NCBI GenBank assembly: GCA_037349105.1 | Contig: JAYJMM010000054.1 | Location: 186,001-250,000, forward strand | DNA length: 64,000 nt | Direction: 5' to 3' | Source of the DNA: Limnomonas spitsbergensis | Lineage: Eukaryota; Chlorophyta; Chlorophyceae; Chlamydomonadales | Shown: one piece after another, positions 28,851 through 41,040 of the stretch | Layout of the letters: each line of letters begins with the position of its first letter | Numbering within the stretch: position 1 is the first letter of the stretch | Program-made: the position numbers and the translations under genes | Notes under the pieces: model-generated | Seen by the model: only the letters and a program-made list of their open reading frames with translations | Database searches by the model: none | Told to the model about the DNA's origin: nothing

Positions 28851-31800
28851 GGGAGCCACCTGAACTGGTCCTGCATGACTGACCTCAGCCTGGTAGGCCC
28901 CTTTGTCCTGGCTAAAATCCATGTGGCCTGTCATAAAGCACGTGTGGTTACTGGCCCCACCCCACCTTGGCTGCTCGCCCTGTTCTGGCGGCTCCTGTCG
29001 CGCTGGCGGACCTGGCCACGCGCTTGGGCCCGCTGCTGCCTGCTGGAAGTCCCCTGCGCGGGGCGTCCCCATGGCTGCCTCGAAGTTCCTGCGCCGGCTC
29101 TCCTCGGATACCTCCTGGCTCCTGCCTGGCCCCCAGGCTCCATAGCCCCGTGCCGGGCCTGCAGGTGCTCCTGGCCTGTTGCCTGTTAGCACGGCCTGCT
29201 ACGGGTTGGTGCACTCGTTGGCGAAGTGCCCTGGCTGGCCACACTTGAAGCACAATCCGCCATGGCGTGGTCCTAGGTTACGCCTAGGCTCTGCCACCCC
29301 ACTGCCCCCTGCCAGGGCTCTGCCTGTCGGACTGGGGCCTGGGCCTCGCTGGTGCTCCTGCCCCTGCCTGTAAGGCATGGCAAACTCCTCTGGACGCCGC
29401 TCCCTGGACCTGCCCCTGGGCTGATCCCTGCTGGATGACCGCTGCCTGCGGTCCCTGCTCCTCTCCTCACTGGTGCTGCGCTGCGCCGCGCCTTGCCGCT
29501 GGGTCCTGGCTGCCGGCGTTGGCACCGTCCCGTGGCTCTCCTCACTGATGGCCCTTTGCGCGCTTCTGCTGCGCTGTCGGAGTCTTCTGTTCCCTGAGCC
29601 GCCCTCGTCACTGCTGCTGGGACTGTGCTGACCTGCGGCCTGTTGCACTCCTCCCTGCGGCTCCCCCTGGTCGGCATGCTCGCCCTCCATGACTGGTAAC
29701 GGGGACGGGGTCTGTAACATTTCCCTGAAGCACCCCGCCATCTCTGGGTCCTCTTCAAATGGGAGCGGCTGCCCGTGGTTTGGCAATCCCCCCAAGTGCT
29801 GTGTTCCAAGAGTTTCCTGCAGCTTGGTCAGCTCATCGGCACGCAGGATGTACTGCTTATGGACCTCTGCCATGGCTTGCTGAGCATTCTGGATGCTCTT
29901 CCAATTGGCCAGCTGGCCTTTTAGGTACCCCACGATTCCCGCTGCCTGCTTCCACATCTGACGTTCTCTCCACCTGAGAGCTTTTTTCAGCCCGTCAACT
30001 TGCCCGGTCAGCCTGCCGATGTGCCCGTCTTGACTGCTGGTCCCTGGCTCTGGAACCTTTTCGACGCTGCACTCTTCCTCCTCCTCTTCTTCCTGCGCCT
30101 CGCTAGCGCTGCCGCTTGCTGTTTGCGCAGTAGGCCTTGCTGCCCTTGGCTGCCCCTGCAGCTGCTGCTGTTGCACCTGCCTGCCATCGTCGTCGCTGGC
30201 CTGTCTCACACTAGGCCCTGCCACCTGCGGTTGCCCTTGCAGCTGCTGCTGCTGCTGCTGTTGTTGCGCTTGCCTGCCCTCGCCGTTGCTGGCCTGTCTC
30301 ACACTAGGCCCTGCCACCTGCAGTTGCCCTTGCAGCTGCTGCTGCTGCTGTTGCTGCGCTTGCCTGCCGAGCGTCGATTTTGCCTGTGCAGCTCTGTCGG
30401 CTGTTGCTGTGCCATATCTCCTTTGTTGTGCGGCAGGCGGCACTGCCTGCACCTCAGGCGCTGTTTCTGGGATCCGCGAAAAGACCTGAATCCTCCTGTC
30501 ACACTCCTCCGCCGAGTGCCTGTCTGGCTTTCCGCACAAGGCGCACGGGTGGCTAGGGCATGCTGGCATGAATCTCCTGAGGAACTCTCTCTCCTGGTCG
30601 GGGACTCCCATGGCTCTGCGCGCTCTGGTCATCTCCTCTGAGGTTGCTGCGGCGGCCTCTGCCACTGCTGCCTCGATTGGCACCAGCCTGTGTCTTTGTA
30701 GCCTGGAGTGTACCTGGTTGCTTGGTCCTGCGTCCTGTCCAGCTCTCATAGCGGCACCTGCGCGTGTGGCCATGGCATGCTGTAAGAGCGGTTCGTGCTC
30801 TGTTTCAACTGTTGCAGCGGGCCACCCCTCTCTTTCTGCGAATCCACACTGGATTCCTGCCCATGCCACTGCTGCTGCCTGGTACCCCCCTGCTGGGGAT
30901 GCCCGCACTAGTGGCAGCGTAAGGTTCCTGACCCCTTGCACTCTCTGTGGGCCCTCTCTGGGTCGCAAGGTCAGCCTTCCTGCTGCCTCTAATACCCCGT
31001 TATACTTGAGGAACTCCGGGTTCCCTACCAAGTGCTCATATGCGTCCGGTGGTGTCTTAACGACCCTGACCACCGTGGGCTCCATAATGGCATTGGGCCC
31101 CCCATATCCATACACCACATAAATGAACAGCACGCCATACAGATCTGCCCCTGCATTGTCTGTGGTACGTATCTTCTCATCCGTACGCACCAGCTCCGCC
31201 CCCATGGCAACTAATTGCTCTGCAATATTGACAGTGATGACATGGCACGTGCATGCAGAGTCCATGAGGGCTTTCTGAGCCACCAGGACCTTCCCTTTGA
31301 CCATAAGTCCCACACACTGCTCCAGGTTGCTTCTGTCATTTTTGAAATACTGCAGCTGGGGTGCAACTGTCACCGTTCTACCCTCTGACCTGGTGTTACT
31401 GGTCTCACCCTTGTAGTCGTAGTTGTCTGCTCCCATGGGCATCGTGGTGAAAGACAGCGCTGAGAGCCTCTCGTTCAGCTTGAACACCTGTAGGCGGATG
31501 TCGGACATATCGTCAGCTAGTTTACTCAATACCAGCCTCTTTGCCCCCTTCCTGGAGGAAGGTTCCACGGATCCTGGCACTGGTTCCTCCTCCTGAAAAG
31601 GTTCTGGTATAAACGACTTAGGACGGGCGTTATGAACCGCCTGTTTGAAACCCGCAGGCTTGGGTACCAGCCCAACCTGCGTCATGAGTGCCACGGACTC
31701 GCTGAGCATCTCTGCCATAGTCTGGTGCCAGCCTTCTGGCTCAGCCTGCACCGTTGCATTGCTGAGATGCGACACGTGGGCCGCTTGCTGTGTCTGACCC

Positions 31801-33652
31801 CCCTGGCCAGGGCCAGGCCTTGGATACTGCCTGTTGTTCTGATTCCTGTCATACGGCCTGCCTGCAGCCTGTCCCTGCTGCGGCCTTGGCGGTAGAGGGT
31901 ACTGCTGTTGCTGTGGATACTGCTGTTGCGGCTGTCTGGCCGGTCCAGGTGTGATGTCTGTGACCAGGGGCATAGGTCTGCGCTCATCCCTGGCCCTGGG
32001 CACCCTGCAATCTCTGGCTAGGTGTGTTGTGCTACCACACTGGTAGCATGCTTTGGCTGCCCCTAAGGCACCCTCAGCGCTGTAATTTGCCGTCCCTGTT
32101 TGGTCCGCCCAGGTAACTCCTCTGGGTTTACCATCCATCCACGACTGTGGTACTGCTGCTGAGCCTGCGGGGTGCACAATTCCATCAAGGCGTGTCCGCA
32201 TCTCCCACTGTCCTGCTCTCTCTTTTCTGCCCCTGTTGGGCTGTGCTTCTCCCTGGCCAGGCCCGCTGTTGGTTATTTGCCTGAAGCCGGTTCCTCCCAG
32301 GTCACCCATTTCCAGGGCAAACCTCTCCCACAGCACCACCTGCTGCGTGAGTACTGCGATCTGGTCTTCATCGTTCATGTTGAGGTACCCTGGCACCGTC
32401 ATAACGAACTTGCTTAGCTTGGCTCTTGCAACAGCTGGGAGTCCGTCATGGAACATGCGCGAGACCGAGTGGCTTCTGCCGAAGTGATCTACTGCATCCC
32501 TTGAGATCTGCAGCAACTCTGCCGTTGTCAGCACTCTGTGAGCAAATGCTTCCACCGTCTCTTCTGGCTTGACGTCCGGGTCTAGAGTAGTCTTTACTCC
32601 TAGCCTGAGGTTTGTGATGGCCGTCCTTTCCTCTGAAGTTGGCTTTCCCACTTCCTCCTGGACCACCCTGATCCACAGAGTGAGTAGCGAGGCTTCACAA
32701 CCCTGCTCCTCTGCTGGGGCTATCCACAGCTGCCCGATCCGCTCCACCTCTCTGGCAATTCTGTTTCCTGCGTGGGGCGCTGCCCTGATGGCTGCCATCA
32801 GTGGCCCCATGCTGGCCGGCTTGCTGTCCCACAGCTTGACCAGCGACTTGATCAGCAACGTCATAGCTGACGGCGACTGGCACGATCCAGCTATCTCACC
32901 GGCCACCACAGCCAATGCTGGCTGGTCATCCGACATTGCCAACCTGTTGTGCGATCCCCAGTATCCACACGCCTGGCAATACTTCCTGGCTGCAACTGCG
33001 CCTGGGTGCGACATATCCAGGACTGGTACGTTGCCTTGGATGGCCGGGATCTTGGTGACCTTGGCTACCCCTGCCAGCTGCAGGACCATCTGCTGCTGCA
33101 GCTGCATGTTCACCCTTGCCTGCTCCCTATCGAGCCTTTTCATTTCCTGGTCGCTGGACTCGTGCCTGGCTCCCGGCCTGCGCCTGTCCGCTCCTCCTGG
33201 TCCCGAATCTACTCATTCTGACCGCGACCCAGGTCCTCCACCGCCGCCCCTCGATGGGTTGCGGCCTGAATGATACCTGTCATGTCTTTTATAATCCTCC
33301 TCCTGATCATGATCTTCTCGTGATGGCTGTCTGCCCGCTCTGCCTGCCGAGCTTCTACTTCCTTCGGGTGGCGGCCGTTCTGATTCGCTTCTGTCTGGTC
33401 TGCTGTCAGAGCCAGGCCTCCAAGACTGTGCTCTGCCGGGCTCTGCCTGTCCCCTGGGCAGCTCCTGGTCTTGCCATTCCTGCCGTACTCCTCTGCTGTG
33501 TTCCGCTGGTCCTCTGGATTGCTCCTGGCTTTGCTGGCTTGGCTGTTCCCTGCCCTCTGCCTGCTCTCTGGGCGGCTCTTGGCTATGCTGGTGAGGCTGT
33601 TCCCTGGTATATGCCTGCCCCCTGGGCGGCTCCTGGCTCTGCCGACCTGGCT
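28851..33652 (-). pseudogene. Gag-protease remnant carrying the segment missing in the plus copy
   Basis: Polyprotein frame open from about 33652 (the frameshift) to a nonsense TAG at 29199-29201 (Glu in the plus copy), then on to the deletion junction near 28850. It contains the capsid-like helices, then about 920 residues absent from the plus copy. That segment has a first knuckle CYQCGSTTHLARDC (about 32030-32070), a retropepsin-like active site ALMDSACTCHVIT near 31261 (DSA in place of DTG/DSG), a second knuckle CALCGKPDRHSAEEC (about 30510-30550) and three tandem Gln-rich repeats (30120-30380). A third knuckle, CFKCGQPGHFANEC, matches the plus copy. This shows that the family once encoded its own aspartic protease. 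Confidence 0.75.
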
Positions 33653-35467
33653 GCGTCCCCCTGTGTAATTCCTGGCATAGGAATCAGACTGCGTTTCCTC
33701 TCTGGCTTCCTGCATTTTTGAACCACTGCTCCGTACGCTGCCTGCAGGCTCATTCCTCCTGGCTCCCCTTGCTGTGCCCGCCTGCCTGTTCCTCAGGAAT
33801 TCCTTGATGTAATCCACCTGGGTTTCCTGGTATGTGTTCTCTTTGTCCTCGACTATGCGTAGCAACGCATAAGACTCTTGCCTGCTTGCTCTGCGTGTTG
33901 CTGTGCCTTGCTCTGCCATCCTGGCGAGTGATCGGCTAGTCAACTCCGCCCTTTCACTGGCGGCTGGACTGCTGGCTCTGGGCGCTTCCCTGCCCCTTGG
34001 CCGTCCTCTGAGGCTTGGCTCGCTGCTGACCTCGAAGGCTTCAGATCTGAGTGTTGGTGTTGGCGCGGCTGCTGCCTGCTGCTGCCACCTTTGCACCTCC
34101 CTGAGCCCCTCCGGCCGCTGCACCTCTGTTTCAAATCCTTCCCATGCTTGGTCCTCCTCATCTTCTGGCTCTGATCCAGGTTCCTCCTGATTTCCTGTTA
34201 CCTCGTTGCACCATTCGTCTGCGAAGGCTTTAACAGCCATGGCTGCTTCGCGTCCCGCCCTTCCCTTGGATATCTGTCCAAGGGCGGCTAACAGCATCGC
34301 CCTGTCCTGCCCTGTGTGGGGGATACCCAACATAGCCTTTGTTGCCCATCCCCGCAGATGATGGGCCTTGAACTCCTCAATGGCTGTGATCTGGTCTTGG
34401 AAATGCAAGAACGTCCTAGAGCAAACTTGCTTCCACAGGTCTGTTGCCCACTGCAAAATTCCTGCCCACCCGATCGCCGGCCCTTCTGACTCCTCATTGC
34501 CGCACACTACTTCCCCAGTCCCGGAGCGCTCTGGCTCTCTTTGCATCTGGCTGCTAGATCCCTCCATGGATTTCTGCACAGGTCTGCTCACGCTGGGTGG
34601 GAACCTGGACAGCGGCGTGCCAAAGACTGTGGATCCAGTTCCTCCTCTAGCCAGTGCCTTGCGCGGCCGCAGCTGCTGCATGGGACGCAGCCCTGCTTTA
34701 GGCTGCTGCTCTCTCTCTTCCTGAACTGGGTCTGACAGTTCTTCCTCGGATATTAGGTCAGCCCACGGTTTTCCTACCGGCTCAGCTGATTTTTCACTTT
34801 CCTTGCCGGCCTGCGAGCTCTGCCTGCCCGCTGCTGGCTGGGGCTCAGCTTCCTCGTGTTTGACCCCTGCAGGCACACTCCTGGCCCCCTCTTCCTCTGC
34901 CTTTATTCGAGGTTTGTCTGTGCTGGGTTTATCACAGCCTGCAAACTCGTCTGGGGTTGCTGCTACCTTGGCCCTTGGATCCAGTTGGCTGGGCTCTTCC
35001 TTAACCCGTTGTGCAACACTTGCCACCCTGCGCAGGCTCTGCTGCGGCGCGGCCTCAGGTTCACCTCCCTGTCGCGTGTCACAGCTCTGGGACGCTTCCG
35101 TTGCTTGATCCAAGATCAGTTCTGGGGTTCCCGCCTGAGTCTGCCCCTGCTCGAAATTCAGACTGCTGTCTGAACCAGCGGGCAATGGACCCCCCCGACC
35201 AATGCCTTTGCGCGTTACGAGCACTGCACCATCTGCCTGCGCCCCTGCCTCTCTGGGCGGTACGCGGCCCGGCTCAGGCTTCTTGCAGTCCTCTGCAAAT
35301 GGTTCCGCTGGCCCTGCCAGCTTCTCCGCCATTAACAGGGCTTCTGCAGCTAGCTCATCACTAGCTTCCATTAGGTTTACACCCGGCTCCAGCCCCCTCA
35401 GACGCCCACTTCTCCGTTGGGCATCAGGGTGCTGGTGCCTATCGGGATTTAGATCTACGTCTGTCAT
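33209..35467 (-). pseudogene. Gag N-terminal remnant
   Basis: Starts with ATG at 35467 (MTDVDLNPDRHQHPD) and is collinear with the N-terminus of the plus polyprotein (disordered, acidic/Gln/Pro-rich; conserved helical block WATDLWKQVCSRTFLHFQ). A single-base loss near 33653 (GGGGGACGC against GGCGGAACGC in the plus copy) shifts the frame, which then runs in the wrong phase to a stop at 33209. Confidence 0.75.
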
Positions 35468-35729
35468 TCTACAGGCAATTTACGAACCGCACGGTCCTGC
35501 AGGTGTGCTGGCGACACCCCCTACAAAACCTGCTAACGTTAGGCTTCTGCCCCTTGTCCCTACTGCAATCTGGTGAGGATCTGCTAGTCAAGGCCGGACG
35601 GCAGGTACAGCAATTACGCGGGATAGGCCTTGCCCTCCGCTTTTATGCTCACTAAATTTTTAATCTGGCGGAATCCTCCTTCGCCCTTTTTAGCCACTCC
35701 CACCTTTGTTGGCTGGGCTGCCTCTAGCT

Positions 35730-36296
35730 TTGAGAAACCCTGTGTGCCTCGTAGCGAGAGGATTTGTAGATGTTGCAATCTTATATGTCGGGAGGATGAG
35801 CTTCACATGATTTACTGCCCGTTCTATACAGACCTTCGTTTTCAGTTCAACCTTACTTTCCATAATTTCCTAGAGGACGAGGATGAGGCCATGAAACGGT
35901 ACGCAAATGGAGTGTGGGGCAAACTTAATGCAGCGGATTCTGCATATGTGTTCTGGAAGAAATTTGGTTGTTTTATCTTTCAGTGTATGATGAAAAGAGA
36001 GAATCATCTCAAAACTCTGCCAAAATTCCTGTCTCCCCCCTAACTCTCTAGGCGGTGCTCAATCGAACTCTTTTGCACCCACGTCATGTTTTATGGCTGG
36101 GGCTTATCTTCTGCACTATGGGGTTCATTCCCACGCCACTGTCGTGGTTGTGTGCTAGTTGCTTGCCCAGGGGGGTCACTGGTTTTCGCTTTCTGTCCTA
36201 GTGTATCAAGTGCCTGTACCGGTTTACGGGCACATGTCCCATGCATCAATTGTGATGCTCTGTTGGACTGTAAAAACTTCACAATAAAAACTTCAC
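35730..36296 (+). mobile_element. 5'-truncated LINE 3' fragment inserted in the retrotransposon leader
   Basis: 567 bp present in the minus copy and absent from the plus copy, flanked by AGCT (35726-35729 and 36297-36300), which occurs once in the plus copy. Its plus strand encodes the C-terminal end of a LINE ORF2 (about 35730-36043) with a zinc-knuckle-like motif, CRCCNLICREDELHMIYC, followed by a helical tail. A 250-bp untranslated region follows, ending in two copies of TAAAAACTTCAC. Truncation at the 5' end, a short terminal repeat and target duplication are hallmarks of LINE insertion. It is not the same family as the 12-kb LINE downstream. Confidence 0.75.
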
Positions 36297-36591
36297 AGCT
36301 GGCACACGTCCCGCGTGGATGTCTCGCCTCCGGGCGTATATATCCTCTTGCGTAGTGTCAGTTCCTCTCTGACGTCCTGCGGGGATCCTTTGGTACACCC
36401 ACAAAATTTTAAACTTGGATGTTCTATCCACAAGTTTACTTCTGTCAATGATGAAAAATTGGATCCACCTGATCTCAATCCGCAGTCACACAGGAAATTA
36501 TATGCTGGGTGTATAAATCCACAGCCAAATCTTCAAGCCACTCCTGGACTCAACACTAAGCTGCCAAGCTCAGTGATTCTCAGGGTTTAAC

Positions 36592-37082
36592 TTCGTCGGT
36601 AACATGAGAGCGCTTGATTTGGGCGCTTGATTTGCCCCCTATTTCAAGCCACTGGAAGACAGAGGCTTGAACGCACCTCGTTTCAAGCGACCATCAAGCG
36701 TGACCACATACCCGCCCAATGACCCGCAGCTGTGTTCCAATTGCCTTTCTATAGCTTTGTAACTGCACTAGATGAAGTGAGGTTCGCTCGTGAATGAGAC
36801 AGGCGATGGTTCGCACACTACGATTCACACACATACACCCGCGCGTACCGTACCGGTACCCAGCCCTTAACAAACTGGGTTGCATTACCGTGGCATAAAT
36901 TCACCCACGCACGCAACATCATATGTAGTCTGTATTATTATTTGACGTATATATTCGCTTCAATAATATTTGATTTATCATGGCGATTTACAGTTATGAC
37001 GTCTGTTTCCAACCTTTCGAGCGGGCACTCCAGCTAGCGAGGCACACAAACCAGCGTCGACGCACCTCATGATACCGGTACA
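36592..37082. other. Spacer with clustered CTTGA/TCAAG motifs
   Basis: 36603-36705 contains six or more CTTGA or TCAAG motifs on both strands. The rest shows no gene. A similar motif cluster occurs at 45146-45240. Confidence 0.4.
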
Positions 37083-40000
37083 TTAGTGGCTGAGCTGCGG
37101 TTCTGCGTCCTAGACCACTACCAAGGCCATGTTGTCCATCAGCATGCTGGCTGTTTTCCATGCGCATTCGTTCATGCAGATGCCTGCTAATTACGGTACA
37201 GTCCCGGAATTTGATATAATGCGCAGCTTGGAGCACGGCCACGGTCCCAGCCGGTAAGTCAATGGCTGAGATGAGTTGTGGGATCTCAACCACTACCCAG
37301 CCCATGCTGTCCATCAGCATGCTGGCTGTTTTCCATTCGCATTTGTTCTTGCTGTGTTGCGGATGCCTGATAATTACAGGCATTGACATTATGCGCAGGC
37401 TGGAGCGCGGCGGCGGCTCCCATCCAGTAAGTCAGTGGCTGACCTGTGTTGTGGGTCCTAAACCACTACCCAGCCCATGCTGTCCATCAGCATGCTGGCT
37501 GTTTTCCATTCGCATTTGTTCTTGCTGTGCTGCGGATGCCTGATAATTACAGTCATTGACATTATGCGCAGGCTGTAGCGCGGCGGCGGCTCCCATCCAG
37601 TATTTCAGTGGCTGACCTGTGTTGTGGGCCCTAAACCACGACCCAGCCCATGCTGTCCATCAGCATGCTGGCTGTTTTCCATTCGCGTTTGTTCTTGCTG
37701 TGCTGCGGATGTCTGATAATTACAGGCATTGACATTATGCGCAGGCTGGAGCGCAGCGGCGGGACCCATCTAGAAATTCAGTGGCTGACCTGTGTTGTGG
37801 GTCCTAAACCACTACCCAGCCCATGCTGTCCATCAGCATGCTGGCTGTTTTCCATTCGCATTTGTTCTTGCTGTGTTGCGGATGCCTGATAATTACAGGC
37901 ATTGACATTATGCGCAGGCTGGAGCGCGGCGGCGGCTCCCATCCAGTAAGTCAGTGGCTGACCTGTGTTGTGGGTCCTAAACCACTACCCAGCCCATGCT
38001 GTCCATCAGCATGCTGGCTGTTTTCCATTCGCATTTGTTCTTGCTGTGCTGCGGATGCCTGATAATTACAGTCATTGACATTATGCGCAGGCTGTAGCGC
38101 GGCGGCGGCTCCCATCCAGTATTTCAGTGGCTGACCTGTGTTGTGGGCCCTAAACCACGACCCAGCCCATGCTGTCCATCAGCATGCTGGCTGTTTTCCA
38201 TTCGCGTTTGTTCTTGCTGTGTTGCGGATGCCTGATAATTACAGGCATTGACATTATGCGCAGGCTGTAGCACGGCGGCGGCTCCCATCCAGTATTTCAG
38301 TGGCTGACCTGTGTTGTGGGCCCTAAACCACGACCCAGCCCATGCTGTCCATCAGCATGCTGGCTGTTTTCCATTCGCGTTTGTTCTTGCTGTGCTGCGG
38401 ATGTCTGATAATTACAGGCATTGACATTATGCGCAGGCTGGAGCGCAGCGGCGGGACCCATCTAGAAATTCAGTGGCTGACCTGTGTTGTGGGTCCTAAA
38501 CCACTACCCAGCCCATGCTGTCCATCAGCATGCTGGCTGTTTTCCATTCGCATTTGTTCTTGCTGTGTTGCGGATGCCTGATAATTACATGCATTGACAT
38601 TATGCGCAGGCTGTAGCGCGGCGGCGGCTCCCATCCAGTATTTCAGTGGCTGACATGTGTTGTGGGCCCTAAACCACTACCCAGCCGCTGCTGTCCATCA
38701 GCATGCTGGCTGTTTTCCATTCGCATTTGTTCTTGCTGTGTTGCGGATGCCTGATAATTACAGGCATTGACATTATGCGCAGGCTGTAGCGCGGCGGCGG
38801 CTCCCATCCAGTAAGTCAGTGGCTGACCTGTGTTGTGGGTCCTAAACCACTACCCAGCCCATGCTGTCCATCAGCATGCTGGCTGTTTTCCATTCGCATT
38901 TGTTCTTGCTGTGTTGCGGATGCCTGATAATTACAGTCATTGACATTATGCGCAGGCTGAAGCACGGCGGCGGCTCCCATCCAGTAAGTCAGTGGCTGAC
39001 CTGTGTTGTGGGTCCTAAACCACTACCCAGCCCATGCTGTCCATCAGCATGCTGGCTGTTTTCCATTCGCATTTGTTCTTGCTGTGCTACGGATGCCTGA
39101 TAATTACAGTCATTGACATTATGCGCAGGCTGGAATGCAGCGGCGGCTCCCATCCAGTAAGTCAGTTGCTGACCTGTGTTGTGGCCCCCAAACCACTACC
39201 CAGCCCATGCTGTCCATCAGCATGCTGGCTGTTTTCCATTCGCATTTGTTCTTGCTGTGCTGCGGATGTCTGATAATTACAGGCATTGACATTATGCGCA
39301 GGCTGGAGCGCAGCGGCGGGACCCATCCAGTATTTCAGTGGCTGACCTGTGTTGTGGGTCCTAAACCACTACCCAGCCAATGCTGTCCATCAGCATGCTG
39401 GCTGTTTTCCATTCGCATTTGTTCTTGCTGTGTTGCGGATGCCTGATAATTACAGGCATTGACATTATGCGCAGGCTGTAGCACGGCGGCGGCTCCCATC
39501 CAGTATTTCAGTGGCTGACCTGTGTTGTGGGCCCTAAACCACGACCCAGCCGATGCTGTCCATCAGCATGCTGGCTGTTTTCCATTCGCATTTGTTCTTG
39601 CTGTGTTGCGGATGCCTGATAATTACAGGCATTGACATTATGCGCAGGCTGTAGCGCGGCGGCGGCTCCCATCCAGTATTTCAGTGGCTGACCTGTGTTG
39701 TGGGTCCTAAACCACTACCCAGCCCATGCTGTCCATCAGCATGCTGGCTGTTTTCCATTCGCATTTGTTCTTGCTGTGTTGCGGATGCCTGATAATTACA
39801 GCCATTGACATTATGCGCAGGCTGAAGCACGGCGGCGGCTCCCATCCAGTAAGTCAGTGGCTGACCTGTGTTGTGGGTCCTAAACCACTACCCAGCCCAT
39901 GCTGTCCATCAGCATGCTGGCTGTTTTCCATTCGCATTTGTTCTTGCTGTGCTACGGATGCCTGATAATTACAGTCATTGACATTATGCGCAGGCTGGAG

Positions 40001-40722
40001 CGCAGCGGCGGCTCCCATCCAGTAAGTCAGTTGCTGACCTGTGTTGTGGATCCTAAACCACTACCCAGCCCATGCTGTCCATCAGCATGCTGGCTGTTTT
40101 CCATTCGCATTTGTTCTTGCTGTGCTGCGGATGCCTGATAATTACAGTCATTGACATTATGCGCAGGCTGGAGCGCGGCGGCGGCTCCCATCCAGTAATT
40201 CAGTGGCTGACCTGTGTTGTGGCCCCCAAACCACTACCCAGCCCATGCTGTCCATCAGCATGCTGGCTGCTTTCCATGCGCATTTGTTCTTGCTGTGCTA
40301 CGGATGCCTGATAATTACAGTCATTGACATTATGCGCAGGCTGGAGCGCGGCGGCGGCTCCCGGCCGGTAAGTCAGTGGCTGACCTGTGTTGTGGGTCCT
40401 AAACCACTATTCAGCCCATGTTGTCCATCAGCATGCTGGCTGTTTTCCCTGCGCATTTGTTCTTGCTGTGTTGCAGATGCCTGATAATTACAGGCATTGA
40501 CATTTTGCGCAGGCTGGAGCCTAGCGGCGGTTCCCATCCAGTAAGTCAGTTGCTGACCTGTGTTGTGGGTCCTAAACCACTACCCAGCCCATGCTGTCCA
40601 TCAGCATGCTGGCTGTTTTCCATTCGCATTTGTTCTTGCTGTCTTTCAGATGCCCGCTTATTACATTCATTGACATTATGCGCAGGCTGGAGCATGGCGG
40701 TGGCTCCTGGCCGGTGCATCGG
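37083..40722. repeat. 173-bp satellite array, 21 monomers
   Basis: Head-to-tail monomers; the landmark ATGCTGTCCATCAGCATGC recurs at 37304, 37477, 37650 and so on every 173 bp to 40591. The first monomer (about 37129) and the last are more diverged. Each unit holds the palindrome CAGCATGCTG. Variants recur at multiples of the unit (37304 and 37823, 37477 and 37996 at 519 bp; 37650 and 38342 at 692 bp), so blocks of three to four monomers have been duplicated. The long frames read across it are by-products of repetition. Unit length is close to one nucleosome repeat, as in many centromeric satellites. Confidence 0.95.
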
Positions 40723-41040
40723 TGACTAAGCTGTGCCTCGTCTTATTTTAGCATTTCTTATTTAAGCATGTCCAAGATGTGCATTGTGTTGTAATGTTGT
40801 TAGTTGTCTAGCCCGATGTAACTGATTGCATTAAGAATCTATGGCTGGAACATATGGCTTCATCTCATTGCCTTCAGTGCCCATTCTTAATGCCCATCGC
40901 ATCCCCACCCCATCTTAAATTCCTTCAGGCCATGTCCATGCTTCTGGCCCATTGACCTGAGATCATATGCACTACACCGCTAGGTTGTTGGCTGTTCAGC
41001 TCGATGCCACTGAGTGCATTAAGTACCTAGGGCTGGAAGC
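40723..41040. other. Linker between satellite arrays
   Basis: Non-coding. It contains GGCTGTTCAGCTCGATG (about 40991), a motif shared with the 61-kb array. Confidence 0.5.

Larger units (their letters stand above)
23006..36591 (-). mobile_element. Degenerate minus-strand copy of the methyltransferase-bearing gypsy element
   Basis: Reverse-complement relative of 4381-19548. Read on the minus strand it ends with A-B-A repeats (24096-23867, 23864-23236, 23235-23006) and starts at 36591, which matches 4381 of the plus copy, so the 5' repeat B and PBS region are missing. The 4-bp sequence TTCG lies just outside both ends (23002-23005 and 36592-36595), a possible target duplication around a 5'-truncated insertion. 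It keeps about 2.7 kb of gag/protease sequence that the plus copy lacks, but lacks about 4.9 kb including the RT. Many substitutions separate the two copies. It is surely unable to move by itself. Confidence 0.85.

Noticed and set aside
37262..40729. Series of 79-codon frames encoding nearly identical Cys-rich hydrophobic peptides
   Set aside because: They follow the 173-bp satellite unit, which is not a multiple of three, and arise from repetition; there is no start context, spacing or variation pattern of a gene family.
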